Numbered from the stretch's first letter, positions 49,937 through 58,619 are shown. The stretch is DNA of 64,000 bases from PALSA-505 sp035308365 (GCA_035308365.1 DATGGU010000009.1:1-64000); one strand, 5' to 3'. Translations and numbers: made by a program. The notes: generated by a model from the letters alone, not told the origin.

Positions 49937-51681
49937 GACGCGCCAACCACACCCCTGCCGGCGGCCCGCAGAAACCGCGACGGCGACCGCGACGCCGCCG
50001 CACCGGGCGAGCGGGCCCCCGCCCAGGACAGCGCGAGCCGCTCTCTGGCCCGGGTCACCCCCACGTAGAACAGCCGCCGTTCCTCGGCAATCGCCTTGCT
50101 GGTCTGGGCATACACGATCGGCAGGACTCCTTCGGTCAGGCCGGGCAGGAACACCGCGTCCCACTCCAGTCCCTTGGCGCCGTGCAGGGTAGCCAGCGTA
50201 ACGCCTGGTACGGCGGGCGGGTTCTCGGCCGCCGCCCGTACGGCGAGCTCGTCAGCGAAGTCGGCCAGGGTGGCGCCCGGCCGGGCCAGCGCCAGGTCGC
50301 CGGCCAGGGCCGCCAGCGCGGCCAGTGACTCCCAGCGTTCCCTGGCCGCGCCCCCGTTCGCCGGGGCCGGCCCGGTCAGCCCCAGGCCGGACAAAATGTG
50401 CCGGACCTGCGCGGGCAGCGAGGCTTCGCCGGGAACCGTACGGGCGGATCCCCTGATGAGATTCAGCGCCTGCCGTACCTCCGCCCGGTCGAAGAACCGT
50501 TCCATGCCGGAGAGCTGGTAGGGGACGCCGGCTTCGGACAACGCCCGCTCGAAGCCCTGCGTCTGCACGTTGATGCGGACCAGCACCGCGATCTGCCTGG
50601 GATCGGTGCCCGCGGCGATGAGCGAGGCCGCCTGCGCGGCGACCGCGCCGGCCTCCGCCTGGTCGTCGGGATACCCGGTGACCGACGGCTCCGGGCCTGG
50701 CGGCCGCTGAGCCACCAGGCTGGCCGCCCAGCGCGCCACCGGCCGGCCCGGCAGACCGGGCAGCGGCTCGGTGATGACCCGGTTCGCCAGGGCCACCACC
50801 TGCGGCGTTGACCGGTAGTCGCGGACCAGCCTGATCACCGTCGCGTCCGGGAACTGCGCGGTGAAACCGGTGAGGTAGGCCGGGCTCGCCCCGGTGAACG
50901 AGTAGATCGCCTGGTCCGGGTCGCCGACCACGCACAGCTCGTCGCGATCGCCGAGCCAGGTGTCGAGCAGTAGCTTCTGCAGCGGGTTGACGTCCTGGTA
51001 CTCGTCCACGACCAGGTACCGGAACCGGTCCCTGACGTCGGCCGCCGCCTGCTGGTTCTCGGCCAGCACGGCCGCGGTCAGCTCGAGCAGCGACTCGAAG
51101 TCGATCAGGTGACGGCTGCGCCGGAGCCGTTCGTAGCCCGCGTAGAGCTGGCCGGCCACGCCGGTGCCGAGCGGCGGCGTCCGGCCGGCCTTCGCCGCCT
51201 CCTGCTCGTACTCTTCCGGCCGGATCTGGGTAACCTTGGCCCACTCGATCTCCCCGGCCACCTCGGGCAGCTCGGCGCCGCCGAGCGTGATCCGGTGCGC
51301 CCGCGCCACCTCGGCGATCAGGCTGGTCTTGGCGGCGAGAACCCGCGGCGGCCGGCCGCCCACCGTGCCCGGCCAGAAGTGGCGGAGCTGGCGCAGCGCC
51401 GCCGAGTGGAACGTGCGGGCGCGCACCTGGTCGAGCCCCAGCCCTGGGTCGCCGAGCAGGCGCAGCCGCCCGCGCAGCTCACCCGCGGCGCGGGTGGTGA
51501 ACGTCAGGGCGAGCACATGCGCGGGATCCATCACACCGGTGTGCACGGCGTAGGCGATCCGGTGCGTGATGGCCCGGGTCTTGCCGGTCCCCGCCCCGGC
51601 CAGCACGCAGACCGGTCCGCGGGTGGCCAGCGCCACCTCCCGCTGCTCGGGATCCAGCGCGGCCAGCACATCCACACTCAT
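49933..51681 (-). CDS. uvrD2: UvrD/Rep-type DNA helicase (UvrD2-like, no HRDC domain)
   Basis: 582-residue superfamily 1A helicase. Walker A AGAGTGKTRAITHRIAY is near residue 28, motif II is VVDEYQDVN, motif III GDPDQAIYSFTGA, motif IV RLVRDYRST, motif V VTLATLHGAKGLEW and motif VI YVGVTRARERL. Mycobacterial UvrD2 carries a C-terminal HRDC domain and is about 700 residues; this protein stops soon after motif VI, so that domain is absent. Neighbours mycoredoxin and whiB7 identify the locus. Element A copy 5 begins seven bases upstream of the ATG, leaving no room for a normal ribosome site. Confidence 0.92.
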   Translation of the reverse strand: MSVDVLAALDPEQREVALATRGPVCVLAGAGTGKTRAITHRIAYAVHTGVMDPAHVLALTFTTRAAGELRGRLRLLGDPGLGLDQVRARTFHSAALRQLRHFWPGTVGGRPPRVLAAKTSLIAEVARAHRITLGGAELPEVAGEIEWAKVTQIRPEEYEQEAAKAGRTPPLGTGVAGQLYAGYERLRRSRHLIDFESLLELTAAVLAENQQAAADVRDRFRYLVVDEYQDVNPLQKLLLDTWLGDRDELCVVGDPDQAIYSFTGASPAYLTGFTAQFPDATVIRLVRDYRSTPQVVALANRVITEPLPGLPGRPVARWAASLVAQRPPGPEPSVTGYPDDQAEAGAVAAQAASLIAAGTDPRQIAVLVRINVQTQGFERALSEAGVPYQLSGMERFFDRAEVRQALNLIRGSARTVPGEASLPAQVRHILSGLGLTGPAPANGGAARERWESLAALAALAGDLALARPGATLADFADELAVRAAAENPPAVPGVTLATLHGAKGLEWDAVFLPGLTEGVLPIVYAQTSKAIAEERRLFYVGVTRARERLALSWAGARSPGAAASRSPSRFLRAAGRGVVGAS

Positions 51682-51687
51682 GCTACT

Positions 51688-51778
51688 GAGACATATTCAA
51701 AACTAGTCCTGCGGGTCTGACGTTCAGGTCTGTGATCTGCGATAGATAGCTAATCACTTGGAGTTCTGAATATGCCTC
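51688..51778 (-). repeat. Inverted-repeat element A, copy 5
   Basis: 91 bp between divergent uvrD2 and the mycoredoxin gene. Arms GAGACATATTCAAAAC (51688-51703) and GTTCTGAATATGCCTC (51763-51778). Compared with copies 3 and 4 both arms carry the complementary change T to A / A to T, so pairing is kept (16 of 16, two G-U). Interior of the copy 3 type. Confidence 0.92.
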
Positions 51779-51887
51779 ATCCTCACCCCGCGCCATCCTC
51801 GCGCATGTTCGGCCGCCGGGACGGGAAGCCCGCCGCCCGGTTCCGTGTTAGCAGGTTCGGGATGTTCCGATCCGGAAGGAGGCGGCG

Positions 51888-52142
51888 GTGTCGGAGCCGC
51901 TGACGATGTACACGACGCCGTGGTGCGGGTTCTGCCGGCGCCTTAAGAGCCAGCTCGCCCGGGAGGGGATCGAGGTCCAGGAGGTGGACATCGAAGCCGA
52001 CCCGGCCGCGGCGGATTACGTCATGTCGGTGAACGGCGGTAACCAGACCGTCCCGACCGTGGTCTTCCCCGATGGCAGTGCGCTGACCAACCCCTCTGTG
52101 GCACAGGTCAAGAGCCGGCTCACCGAGCTGGCTTCGCTCTGA
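51888..52142 (+). CDS. Mycoredoxin-like glutaredoxin-fold protein
   Basis: 84 residues with the redox motif C13-G-F-C16 (TTPWCGFCRRLK), the cis-proline segment QTVPTVVFPDG and NPS-x-x-Q-V at the C-terminus. In mycobacteria the homologue encoded beside uvrD2 is Mrx1, which reduces mycothiol-mixed disulfides. The GTG start has GGAAGGAGG five bases upstream. Divergent from uvrD2 across element copy 5; its stop overlaps the ANTAR gene start (TGATG). Confidence 0.9.
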   Translation: MSEPLTMYTTPWCGFCRRLKSQLAREGIEVQEVDIEADPAAADYVMSVNGGNQTVPTVVFPDGSALTNPSVAQVKSRLTELASL

Positions 52143-52660
52143 TGAAAGAAGAAGCTTTCCATACGGTGGAGGCCGGCGCGCCCGCCGAGGCAACCGGCCT
52201 AGCGGTGGGCCCCGAGATCGCAGTCGTGCGGCGCAGTGGCCAGGGCTGGCGGGTCGGCGACGAGGAATTGACGGAGCTGACCAGCGCCATGGTCCTCGCG
52301 GACCTGCTGGCGGCCGAACAGCCGGACGAGGCCCTCCCGGCGGCGCCGTCAACCGCGGCCACGGAGGCCGGGCGGCTTCGGGTGACCGTGGCCCAGCTGG
52401 AGAGCGCCCTGGTCCGCCGGGTGAAGGTGGAACAGGCGATCGGCATCGTCTGCGAGCGCAGGCACGTGCCGCCGGCCAAGGCGTTCGAGCTGATCAGGAG
52501 CGTCGCCAGGGCCAGTGGCACCCGGGTGGCGGAGCTGGCGGCGCGGATCGTGGACAGCACCACCAACCCGCTGCTGATACTGCCCGAAGAGCTGGCCAGG
52601 CCGCTGCGGCAGCCCAGGGTTCGCGGCAAGTCTCCCCGGCACGTGCGGGTCGGCGAGTAG
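52142..52660 (+). CDS. ANTAR-domain protein
   Basis: 172 residues. The C-terminal half has an ANTAR helix bundle (LESALVRRVKVEQAIGIVCE, then PPAKAFELIRSVARASGTRV). ANTAR domains bind paired-hexaloop RNA hairpins to prevent termination. The N-terminal 75 residues are not a receiver domain and show no phosphoacceptor pattern; they contain LAVGPEIAVVRRSGQGWRVGDEEL. Translationally coupled to the mycoredoxin gene. The RNA target is unknown; no clear dual-hairpin leader was identified in the window. Confidence 0.85.
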   Translation: MKEEAFHTVEAGAPAEATGLAVGPEIAVVRRSGQGWRVGDEELTELTSAMVLADLLAAEQPDEALPAAPSTAATEAGRLRVTVAQLESALVRRVKVEQAIGIVCERRHVPPAKAFELIRSVARASGTRVAELAARIVDSTTNPLLILPEELARPLRQPRVRGKSPRHVRVGE

Positions 52661-52668
52661 CAGGTCAG

Positions 52669-52684
52669 CCGGGGGTGACCCCGG
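52669..52684 (+). terminator. Terminator hairpin after the ANTAR gene
   Basis: CCGGGG (52669-52674), GTGA loop, CCCCGG (52679-52684), eight bases after the ANTAR stop codon. Confidence 0.55.
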
Positions 52685-52867
52685 ACTGTCAGTCGGTGCG
52701 GCTATGGTCCTGGGCACAGAACACACCAGGAAACGGCCCGTACTTCCGCCACAACACTGTCCCGCTCAGCCACTATGGTGAGCAACCATCGCCGGTGAGC
52801 GCCTGCGTGGGCAGGAGGGTGGGCGGCCACTGGGGGACGGTGCCACGACCGCCGAGGGGAGGCCGAT

Positions 52868-54130
52868 GTGACAGATCTTGAAGCGGTCGAGATCTGTGCG
52901 GGAGCTGGTGGTCAGGCGCTGGGACTTGAGCGGGCGGGGTTCGAGCACGTCCTCGCCGTCGAGCTCGACCCGTCGGCCTGTGAGACGCTGCGGGCCAACC
53001 GGCCGGCCTGGAAGGTCGCCGAAGGCGACGCGGCCGACCGGCAGGTCTGGAATCCGAAGGACTACGAAGGGATCACGCTGCTGGCCGGCGGCGTGCCCTG
53101 CCCGCCGTTCACCGTCGCCGGGCGAAGGCTTGGCGCGGCGGACGAGCGCGACCTGTTCGCCTGGGCGGTGGAGCTGTGCCGGGTGATCAAGCCGCGGGCG
53201 CTGCTGCTGGAAAACGTCAAAGGCTTGAGCGAGAGCAGGTTCGGCGCGTACCGGCAGCACGTCCTGGACCGTCTGCGCGAGCTCGGCTACGTGCCCGGCT
53301 GGCAGTTGCTGCACGCCTCGGAGTTCGGCGTGCCCCAACTGCGCCCCAGGTTCGTGCTGGTGGCCCTGCGGCCGGCCGACGCCCGCTGGTTCCGCTGGCC
53401 GGCGCCCCATGACACCAGGCCGCTCACGGTCGGCGAGACGCTGCAGGATCAGATGGCCGCGCGCGGCTGGCCCGGGGCGGCCCGCTGGGCCCGCCGGGCG
53501 AACCGGATCGCGCCGACCATCGTCGGCGGCTCGAAAAAGCACGGCGGCGGCGACCTCGGTCCCACCCGGGCCAAGCGGGCCTGGGCGGAGCTCGGCGTGG
53601 ACGGCCTCGGCATCGCCGACACGGCACCGGACCGCGGCGACGATCCCGACCTCATGCCCAGGCTGACCTGCGAGATGATCGCCAGGCTGCAGGGCTGGCA
53701 AGACGACTGGGGCTGGCAGTTCACCGGCCGCAAGACCGCCCGCTACCGGCAGCTCGGCAACGCGTTCCCGCCGCCGGTCGCCGAGGCCGTGGGCACGGCG
53801 ATCCGCCGCGCCCTGCTGCACGAGGGAAGCCCGCGGCGCCCGCAGCCCCCAATCCACGCCGGCGACCCGGTCTACGTGGCACTGCGGACCCACGGTGGCT
53901 TCATGACCGCCGCCCAGATCGCCATTGCCGCCGCCGATGTCCCGGCCGGAGCCCTCGGCACCCGCGAGGTACTGCGCCGGATCGCCGACCTCAGCCAGGA
54001 CTTCGAGGTGGACACGGCCGAGATCTCCGGCCAGACCGCCTACCGGCTCGGCCGGTTCAAGGCATTCCTCGGCCAGCGTGACCACGACCGGCATCAGCGA
54101 TTCCTGGCCGCCCGCGCCACGATCAGCTGA
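52868..54130 (+). CDS. DNA (cytosine-5) methyltransferase, apparently orphan
   Basis: 420 residues. SAM-binding motif I is EICAGAGGQALGLERAGF at 8-25. The catalytic Pro-Cys is P77-C78 in GGVPCPPFT, ENV lies in LLLENVKG near residue 117, motif VIII is QLRPRFVL and motif X RQLGNAFPPPVAEAVG. The region between VIII and X, the target recognition part, is short. The last 75 residues (from PIHAGDPVYVALRTHGGFMT) look like an extra winged-helix or helical domain. No restriction endonuclease gene is adjacent within the window. GTG start with GGGGAGG five bases upstream. Target sequence unknown. Confidence 0.93.
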   Translation: MTDLEAVEICAGAGGQALGLERAGFEHVLAVELDPSACETLRANRPAWKVAEGDAADRQVWNPKDYEGITLLAGGVPCPPFTVAGRRLGAADERDLFAWAVELCRVIKPRALLLENVKGLSESRFGAYRQHVLDRLRELGYVPGWQLLHASEFGVPQLRPRFVLVALRPADARWFRWPAPHDTRPLTVGETLQDQMAARGWPGAARWARRANRIAPTIVGGSKKHGGGDLGPTRAKRAWAELGVDGLGIADTAPDRGDDPDLMPRLTCEMIARLQGWQDDWGWQFTGRKTARYRQLGNAFPPPVAEAVGTAIRRALLHEGSPRRPQPPIHAGDPVYVALRTHGGFMTAAQIAIAAADVPAGALGTREVLRRIADLSQDFEVDTAEISGQTAYRLGRFKAFLGQRDHDRHQRFLAARATIS

Positions 54131-54161
54131 CTTACCGATCCGCCTCGCTCGGCGCTCCGTA

Positions 54162-54180
54162 GTTTCACAGATTGTGAAAC
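54162..54180. terminator. A+T-rich perfect hairpin between convergent genes
   Basis: GTTTCACA (54162-54169), three-base loop, TGTGAAAC (54173-54180). It lies between the methyltransferase and the NlpC/P60 gene and could be a bidirectional terminator or a protein-binding site; its base composition is unlike the surroundings. Confidence 0.5.
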
Positions 54181-54259
54181 ACCGGCCTGTCGCGGTCAGG
54201 ACATGCCCATGTGTGCGGCCAGGATCCGCAACTGCTCAGGCACGCGGCGTCAAGGTCCA

Positions 54260-55435
54260 CTAGGCGCCCGCCGCCACCGGTGTGCCAGGGAGCACGACGC
54301 CGGCGTGCGCCCAGGGGCGGGTGAAACCGACGACGGTCCCGTCGCCGGCCGCCGAGCTGCTGGTGCCGAACGAGGAAATCCGGATGGGGAAGCCGGTGGC
54401 GTACGCCTCGACCATGAGGTTCTTGCCGATCACGATGCCGACGTGCCCTGGATTGGTCATGGTGCCGTCCGAGCCCGCGAAGAAGACCAGATCACCCGGT
54501 TCCTCCTGGCCCGGGGCGATCTTCGGGCCCCAGGCCCACTGCTCCTGGGACGTGCGCGGGATGTTGATGCCCGCGGCCCGGTAGGCCATCATCACCAGCC
54601 CGGAGCAGTCGAAGGCGTCCGGGCCGGTGCCGCCCCACTGGTAGGGCTTGCCAAGCTGCGCTTCGGCGAAGGCGATGGCGGTGGTCGCGGCCTGGTTGGG
54701 AGCCTGGCCGGTGTTGCCGGTCAGGCACTGCGGCGCGGCGTCCACGCTGACCGGGCTGATCGTGAAGCCGCCCTGGGCGTACAGCTTGGCGTAGTTGAGC
54801 ACGAGCTGGACGTAGGACACCAGGTGGTTGTAGGCGAAGATCGCCGCGGAGACGTTGTCCAGCACGCCGTTTTCGAGCAGGTACTTGGCGGCGCCGGCGA
54901 TGGCGTCAGGAGCCTGGTAGACGCTGGCTATTCCGTCGCCGTTTTCGTCGGTTGCCACCCCGCTCACGTGCTCGCTCGCCGGGTGGACCGGCGCGCCACC
55001 CCAGGTGTTGCCCGCCGCCCCGGTGATCCCGATCTGCATGGGGCCGGCCGCGCCGAAGCCGTTCTGGCCGCTGTGCACGCCTGGCAGGTTCGACTGGCCG
55101 AAGTTGCTCTCCACTTTGCCGATGCCGGCCAGGATCGGCCATGGGACGCCGGACTGCTGGCTGACCTTCTGGAACCAGAATAGGTAGTCGGACGGGATGG
55201 AATTCTTGCCGACCGTGCTGACCGGGGTCGTGCTGACCGGCGTGCTGCCCTGCTGTCCGGAGCAGTTGCCACCGGCGGCGAACATCTGAGTGCTGCCGCC
55301 GACCACCATCAGCGGGATGGAGACCAGCCCGAGCAGCAGCAGTGCAGCGCCTGCGGCCAATCCGACGAGACCAGGACGAACGGTGCGCAGGCCGTTGGGC
55401 CGGCGAGGGGGCCGGTACCCGCCGACCGGGATCAC
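54260..55435 (-). CDS. Secreted lytic transglycosylase / NlpC-P60 peptidase of the conjugation-like cluster
   Basis: 391 residues. A membrane anchor at about 22-45 is followed by a lytic transglycosylase domain (85-215; WPILAGIGKVESNFG with probable catalytic Glu109) and a C-terminal NlpC/P60 domain (250-370). The peptidase residues are Cys277 in FDCSGLVMMAYRA and His331 in NPGHVGIVI. Such two-domain cell-wall hydrolases (VirB1/TcpG role) open peptidoglycan for a secretion or conjugation apparatus. The GTG start overlaps the previous gene's stop (GTGA). Confidence 0.92.
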   Translation of the reverse strand: MIPVGGYRPPRRPNGLRTVRPGLVGLAAGAALLLLGLVSIPLMVVGGSTQMFAAGGNCSGQQGSTPVSTTPVSTVGKNSIPSDYLFWFQKVSQQSGVPWPILAGIGKVESNFGQSNLPGVHSGQNGFGAAGPMQIGITGAAGNTWGGAPVHPASEHVSGVATDENGDGIASVYQAPDAIAGAAKYLLENGVLDNVSAAIFAYNHLVSYVQLVLNYAKLYAQGGFTISPVSVDAAPQCLTGNTGQAPNQAATTAIAFAEAQLGKPYQWGGTGPDAFDCSGLVMMAYRAAGINIPRTSQEQWAWGPKIAPGQEEPGDLVFFAGSDGTMTNPGHVGIVIGKNLMVEAYATGFPIRISSFGTSSSAAGDGTVVGFTRPWAHAGVVLPGTPVAAGA

Positions 55436-56064
55436 TGATTACCCGACGAGGCGAGCTCGATGTCGGTCACCTGCCATCCGCCGCCACTATTGGAGACGGT
55501 GACCGCGTATTGCGTGCTTTGTGGGGTGGGCCCGTGGTTGGTGCTGATCTTCTGGTTGATCGTGACCACGAACGTGATGCTGGACGGCCCGAACGCGCGC
55601 AGCGAGTCGATCACCGCGGTGCCGGTGGCCACCTGCTTTTCCTGCCTGCGCGCGCTGGCCAGGCCGGGGGTCGAGAAACCGCGGGCGATGATCTGGATGA
55701 GCTGGTTGCTGGCCAGCCCCTGCATCCGGCCGGTGTAGCTGGCCGTGCTGTCGGTGTAGGAGTACGTGCCGTAGTAGGCGGAGAACTCGGTGACCACCGC
55801 CGATGCCCTGGACAGTCCCTGTTCCGAGAATGGCAGCCACCGGTAGATGTTCACCTGGGAGGACGACGCCGTTGACCCGGTGGGCTGGGCCGACGCCGGC
55901 GGGACCGTGGGCGGCGTCGTGGCCACGGTGGGCGGATGGCTGGACGGCGCGCTCGCCGGAGTCTTCTTCGCGGTGCCGGACACGAACAGGTAGGAGCCGA
56001 GCGCGGCGAGCGCGAGCACGGTGAGGGCAAAGGCCAGCATGCGCTGGCGCGACGTCATCTCCAT
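55432..56064 (-). CDS. TcpC/VirB8-like anchored protein of the conjugation-like cluster
   Basis: 210 residues: a short cytoplasmic start, one transmembrane helix (MLAFALTVLALAALGSYLFV), a Pro/Thr/Ser-rich spacer to about residue 70 and a globular domain (75-205) with the strand pattern of NTF2-like folds (SSITFVVTINQKI, QYAVTVSNSGGGWQVTDIEL). VirB8 and TcpC proteins in Gram-positive transfer systems share this build. Assignment rests on context plus architecture, not on motifs. Six bases follow the TrbL-like stop. Confidence 0.6.
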   Translation of the reverse strand: MEMTSRQRMLAFALTVLALAALGSYLFVSGTAKKTPASAPSSHPPTVATTPPTVPPASAQPTGSTASSSQVNIYRWLPFSEQGLSRASAVVTEFSAYYGTYSYTDSTASYTGRMQGLASNQLIQIIARGFSTPGLASARRQEKQVATGTAVIDSLRAFGPSSITFVVTINQKISTNHGPTPQSTQYAVTVSNSGGGWQVTDIELASSGNQ

Positions 56065-56070
56065 GGCCGG

Positions 56071-58596
56071 CTACTTCTTCCGCCGCACCGGGCGCAGCCA
56101 GAACGGGCTCGGCGGCTGCGGCCGGCCATTCCCGCCCTGGGTCACAGGCTGACTGCCGGCATCAGTACCCGCGATGGCCGCCCCATTGCCGCGCGACCAC
56201 CGCGACGGCCGGGGTGGGGTGGTACCTCCGCCGTTCGAGTACGGGTAGGCCGGCGGCGTTGCCGCGGGCTGCCGGGCCGGACGCGGCGGGGGCGGGGGCG
56301 GCGGTGGGGTGGCGTGCTGGCCACCGCCTGACGACCAGCCACCCGAGGCACGGATCGGGCCCGGCCGCCACAACGGCCGCCCGCTTCCGGTTCCGCCGGA
56401 CGAGGCGGGCCGCGGCGGCACGCTGGCAGCGCCGCCCGCAGGCGGTGGAGCGGAACGCGCCGAGATGGGCCGCGGCGGGACCGGGCTGCCGCTCCTGGTC
56501 GCCCTCGGCGCCGCCGGACGTGGCGGAGGCGCCGCCCCGGCCCGTGCCTGCGGGCCACCGGCCGCGGTGCCTTCCGCTCCGCTGCGGGCCCAGCCGGACG
56601 GCGCGGCCGGCGCGCTGTCCCCGCCCCGGGCCGCCCTGGAGGGCAGGTGCAGGGGCGGCGCGGATCTGGGTGTGGCGTCCACCCCGGCAGCACCCCACGC
56701 CCGGCCGCTGCCGCCAGCCCCGGCCCGGGTGCCCGCGGGCTGCCCGCCGGCTTCCGCACCGCCGGTGTAGACGTTCGTGTCGCCCGCACCGCCCGCTGCC
56801 GCCGCCTGTCCCGCGGCGATCGCGGGATCCACGACGCCACCGCTTCCTGCGTGCGCGATGTGCTCGGCCAGGGTGGCGGCGGTGGCCGGGTCCCGGCGTG
56901 ACCACCGGCCGACCCGGTACCCGGCGAACCCGGAGGCAGCCGCCGCCGTGCCCAGCGCGCCGCGGCGCATGACCTCGCGAGACCGGTACATCTCGATCTC
57001 GGCCCGCTCCCTGGCTCCGACCGAGCCGTAGCCGACGGCCGAGAACAGGTGCTGGAACGGCTTGCGGTAGACGAACACCGCGATGGTGACCAGCGCGATC
57101 ATCAGGATCTTCAGCGCCCAGGGCAGCACCTGGTCGCTGGTCCCCATGATCAGCGAATAGGCGTACAGCAGCACACTGAGCACCAGCGCCACGGCCACTT
57201 GTTTCAGCAGCACGCCGACGACCATCTCCACCCAGCGCACCGCGATCACCCGGCCGAAGCCCGGATGTGTCCCGATGATCAGGAAGAACGGCCCGGCTAT
57301 CAGCAACAGCAGGAAGCCGAGCTTGAGGATGATCAGCGTGATGGCGATGAGCAGCACGAGCACGCCCGCGACCAGCGCGGCGAACAGCGCGGCGAACCCG
57401 ATCTCCATCCGGGAGGTCCACTGGTTGCCCTGGAACAGCGGGTAGACCGAGGGGTCATGCGCCTTGATGGCGCTGGCGATGCCCACGTAGGTGGCCTGCT
57501 TGGCCTGGATCAGGTTGCTGCTCGGGGCCTCGTTGGCCGCGATGGCCTGCGCCCACAGCAGTTGCCTGCCGTAGGTGTTGACCGGGGTTTGCCCGGTCTT
57601 GCCGGTGGCGTACTGGGTGGTGCCGAACTCACCGTCCAGCCAGGGCTTGCAGACCAGTACGCTCCACAGCTGGTTGGCGTTCTGATCCACCATGCCGTTG
57701 CCCTGGGTGAAGCCGTAGTTGCCCCCACCGGGGTTTTGCGGATCACCGGTCCTGACCGGCACACAGTTGGTCCCGCTCGGGCTCGGCAGCTTGGAGAACG
57801 CGACATTGAGCACCTGCGTCACGCCGTTGGAGACCGACTGCCCAAGCCCGGTGAAGTCGGCGGGCCTGCCGATCAGCCAGATCGCGGCCGCACAGGCGAT
57901 CACCATCCAGATCGTCCCCTCGATGGTGCGGGACGCGCGTTTGCGGATCAGGCCGTGCCAGGCCATCCACATCACGCCGAGCAGCACCACCGGGACCAGG
58001 TAGGGGAAGTAGATCGCGTTGCCCAGGCTGGTGATCAGCCGGTTGACCACGCCAGCCAGCCAGCCCAGGATGCCGTTGCCCGCGGCCGACTGGTACACGG
58101 TGATAGTCACCCGGTCCACGGCCTTGGCCGCGTCGAACACCATGCCCGCGACGTTGTTGCCGATCAGCGACGTCATGTCCGAGCACTGCAGGCCGTAGGC
58201 CGCCCAGAACTGGCCGGACACGCCGTAGTTGTCGTAGAGGGTCTTCCCTTGCGGGCCGGTGTTGGCGGGCGGCTTGACGATCGAGTCGATCCCGGCGTTG
58301 GCGGGCTCGGGCTGCGGCACCGAGGGCTCGCAGATGTTGTTCAGGTCGCCGACCAGGCCGCTCTGCCCGCTCTGGCAGAGTCCGACCGCGCCGAGGATGT
58401 CGCCGATCCCCGGTACCCCGCAGACGCCGCCCGCGGGCTGCAGCCCGGGCGCCGGGGACGCCGGGACGGAGACGCTGCTGGCCGATGCCGGGTGGATCGC
58501 GGCGGACGCGGAGACCGCGGCGGCGGCCGAGAACCCGAGCACGCTGACGAGCAGACCAAACACCAGCAGTGACTTGCGGAGGACGAATCTGGCCAC
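56071..58596 (-). CDS. TrbL/VirB6-like polytopic membrane protein with proline-rich tail
   Basis: 841 residues. A signal-like first helix (SLLVFGLLVSVLGFSAAAAV) is followed by an exported loop, then about seven helices between 180 and 520 (YLVPVVLLGVMWMAWHG, LVLLIAITLIILKLGFLLLL, LLKQVAVALVLSVLLYAYSL, ILMIALVTIAVFVY). The cytoplasmic tail of 300 residues is rich in Ala, Gly and Pro with a PPPPPPPP run. This is the build of VirB6/TrbL channel proteins. The GTG at 58596 has GGAG five bases upstream. It lies directly after the VirB4-like gene. Confidence 0.75.
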   Translation of the reverse strand: MARFVLRKSLLVFGLLVSVLGFSAAAAVSASAAIHPASASSVSVPASPAPGLQPAGGVCGVPGIGDILGAVGLCQSGQSGLVGDLNNICEPSVPQPEPANAGIDSIVKPPANTGPQGKTLYDNYGVSGQFWAAYGLQCSDMTSLIGNNVAGMVFDAAKAVDRVTITVYQSAAGNGILGWLAGVVNRLITSLGNAIYFPYLVPVVLLGVMWMAWHGLIRKRASRTIEGTIWMVIACAAAIWLIGRPADFTGLGQSVSNGVTQVLNVAFSKLPSPSGTNCVPVRTGDPQNPGGGNYGFTQGNGMVDQNANQLWSVLVCKPWLDGEFGTTQYATGKTGQTPVNTYGRQLLWAQAIAANEAPSSNLIQAKQATYVGIASAIKAHDPSVYPLFQGNQWTSRMEIGFAALFAALVAGVLVLLIAITLIILKLGFLLLLIAGPFFLIIGTHPGFGRVIAVRWVEMVVGVLLKQVAVALVLSVLLYAYSLIMGTSDQVLPWALKILMIALVTIAVFVYRKPFQHLFSAVGYGSVGARERAEIEMYRSREVMRRGALGTAAAASGFAGYRVGRWSRRDPATAATLAEHIAHAGSGGVVDPAIAAGQAAAAGGAGDTNVYTGGAEAGGQPAGTRAGAGGSGRAWGAAGVDATPRSAPPLHLPSRAARGGDSAPAAPSGWARSGAEGTAAGGPQARAGAAPPPRPAAPRATRSGSPVPPRPISARSAPPPAGGAASVPPRPASSGGTGSGRPLWRPGPIRASGGWSSGGGQHATPPPPPPPPRPARQPAATPPAYPYSNGGGTTPPRPSRWSRGNGAAIAGTDAGSQPVTQGGNGRPQPPSPFWLRPVRRKK

Positions 58597-58619
58597 CGGG
58601 GCTCCTGTGGGTCTGTAGT

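Noticed and set aside
1930..51778. Target-site duplications proving transposition of element A
   Set aside because: Bases flanking the five copies show no consistent direct repeat, so mobility is possible but not demonstrated.
52771..52790. ATGGT-N5-ACCAT inverted repeat upstream of the DNA methyltransferase as an operator
   Set aside because: Only five base pairs and no repeat of the site elsewhere; chance occurrence is likely.
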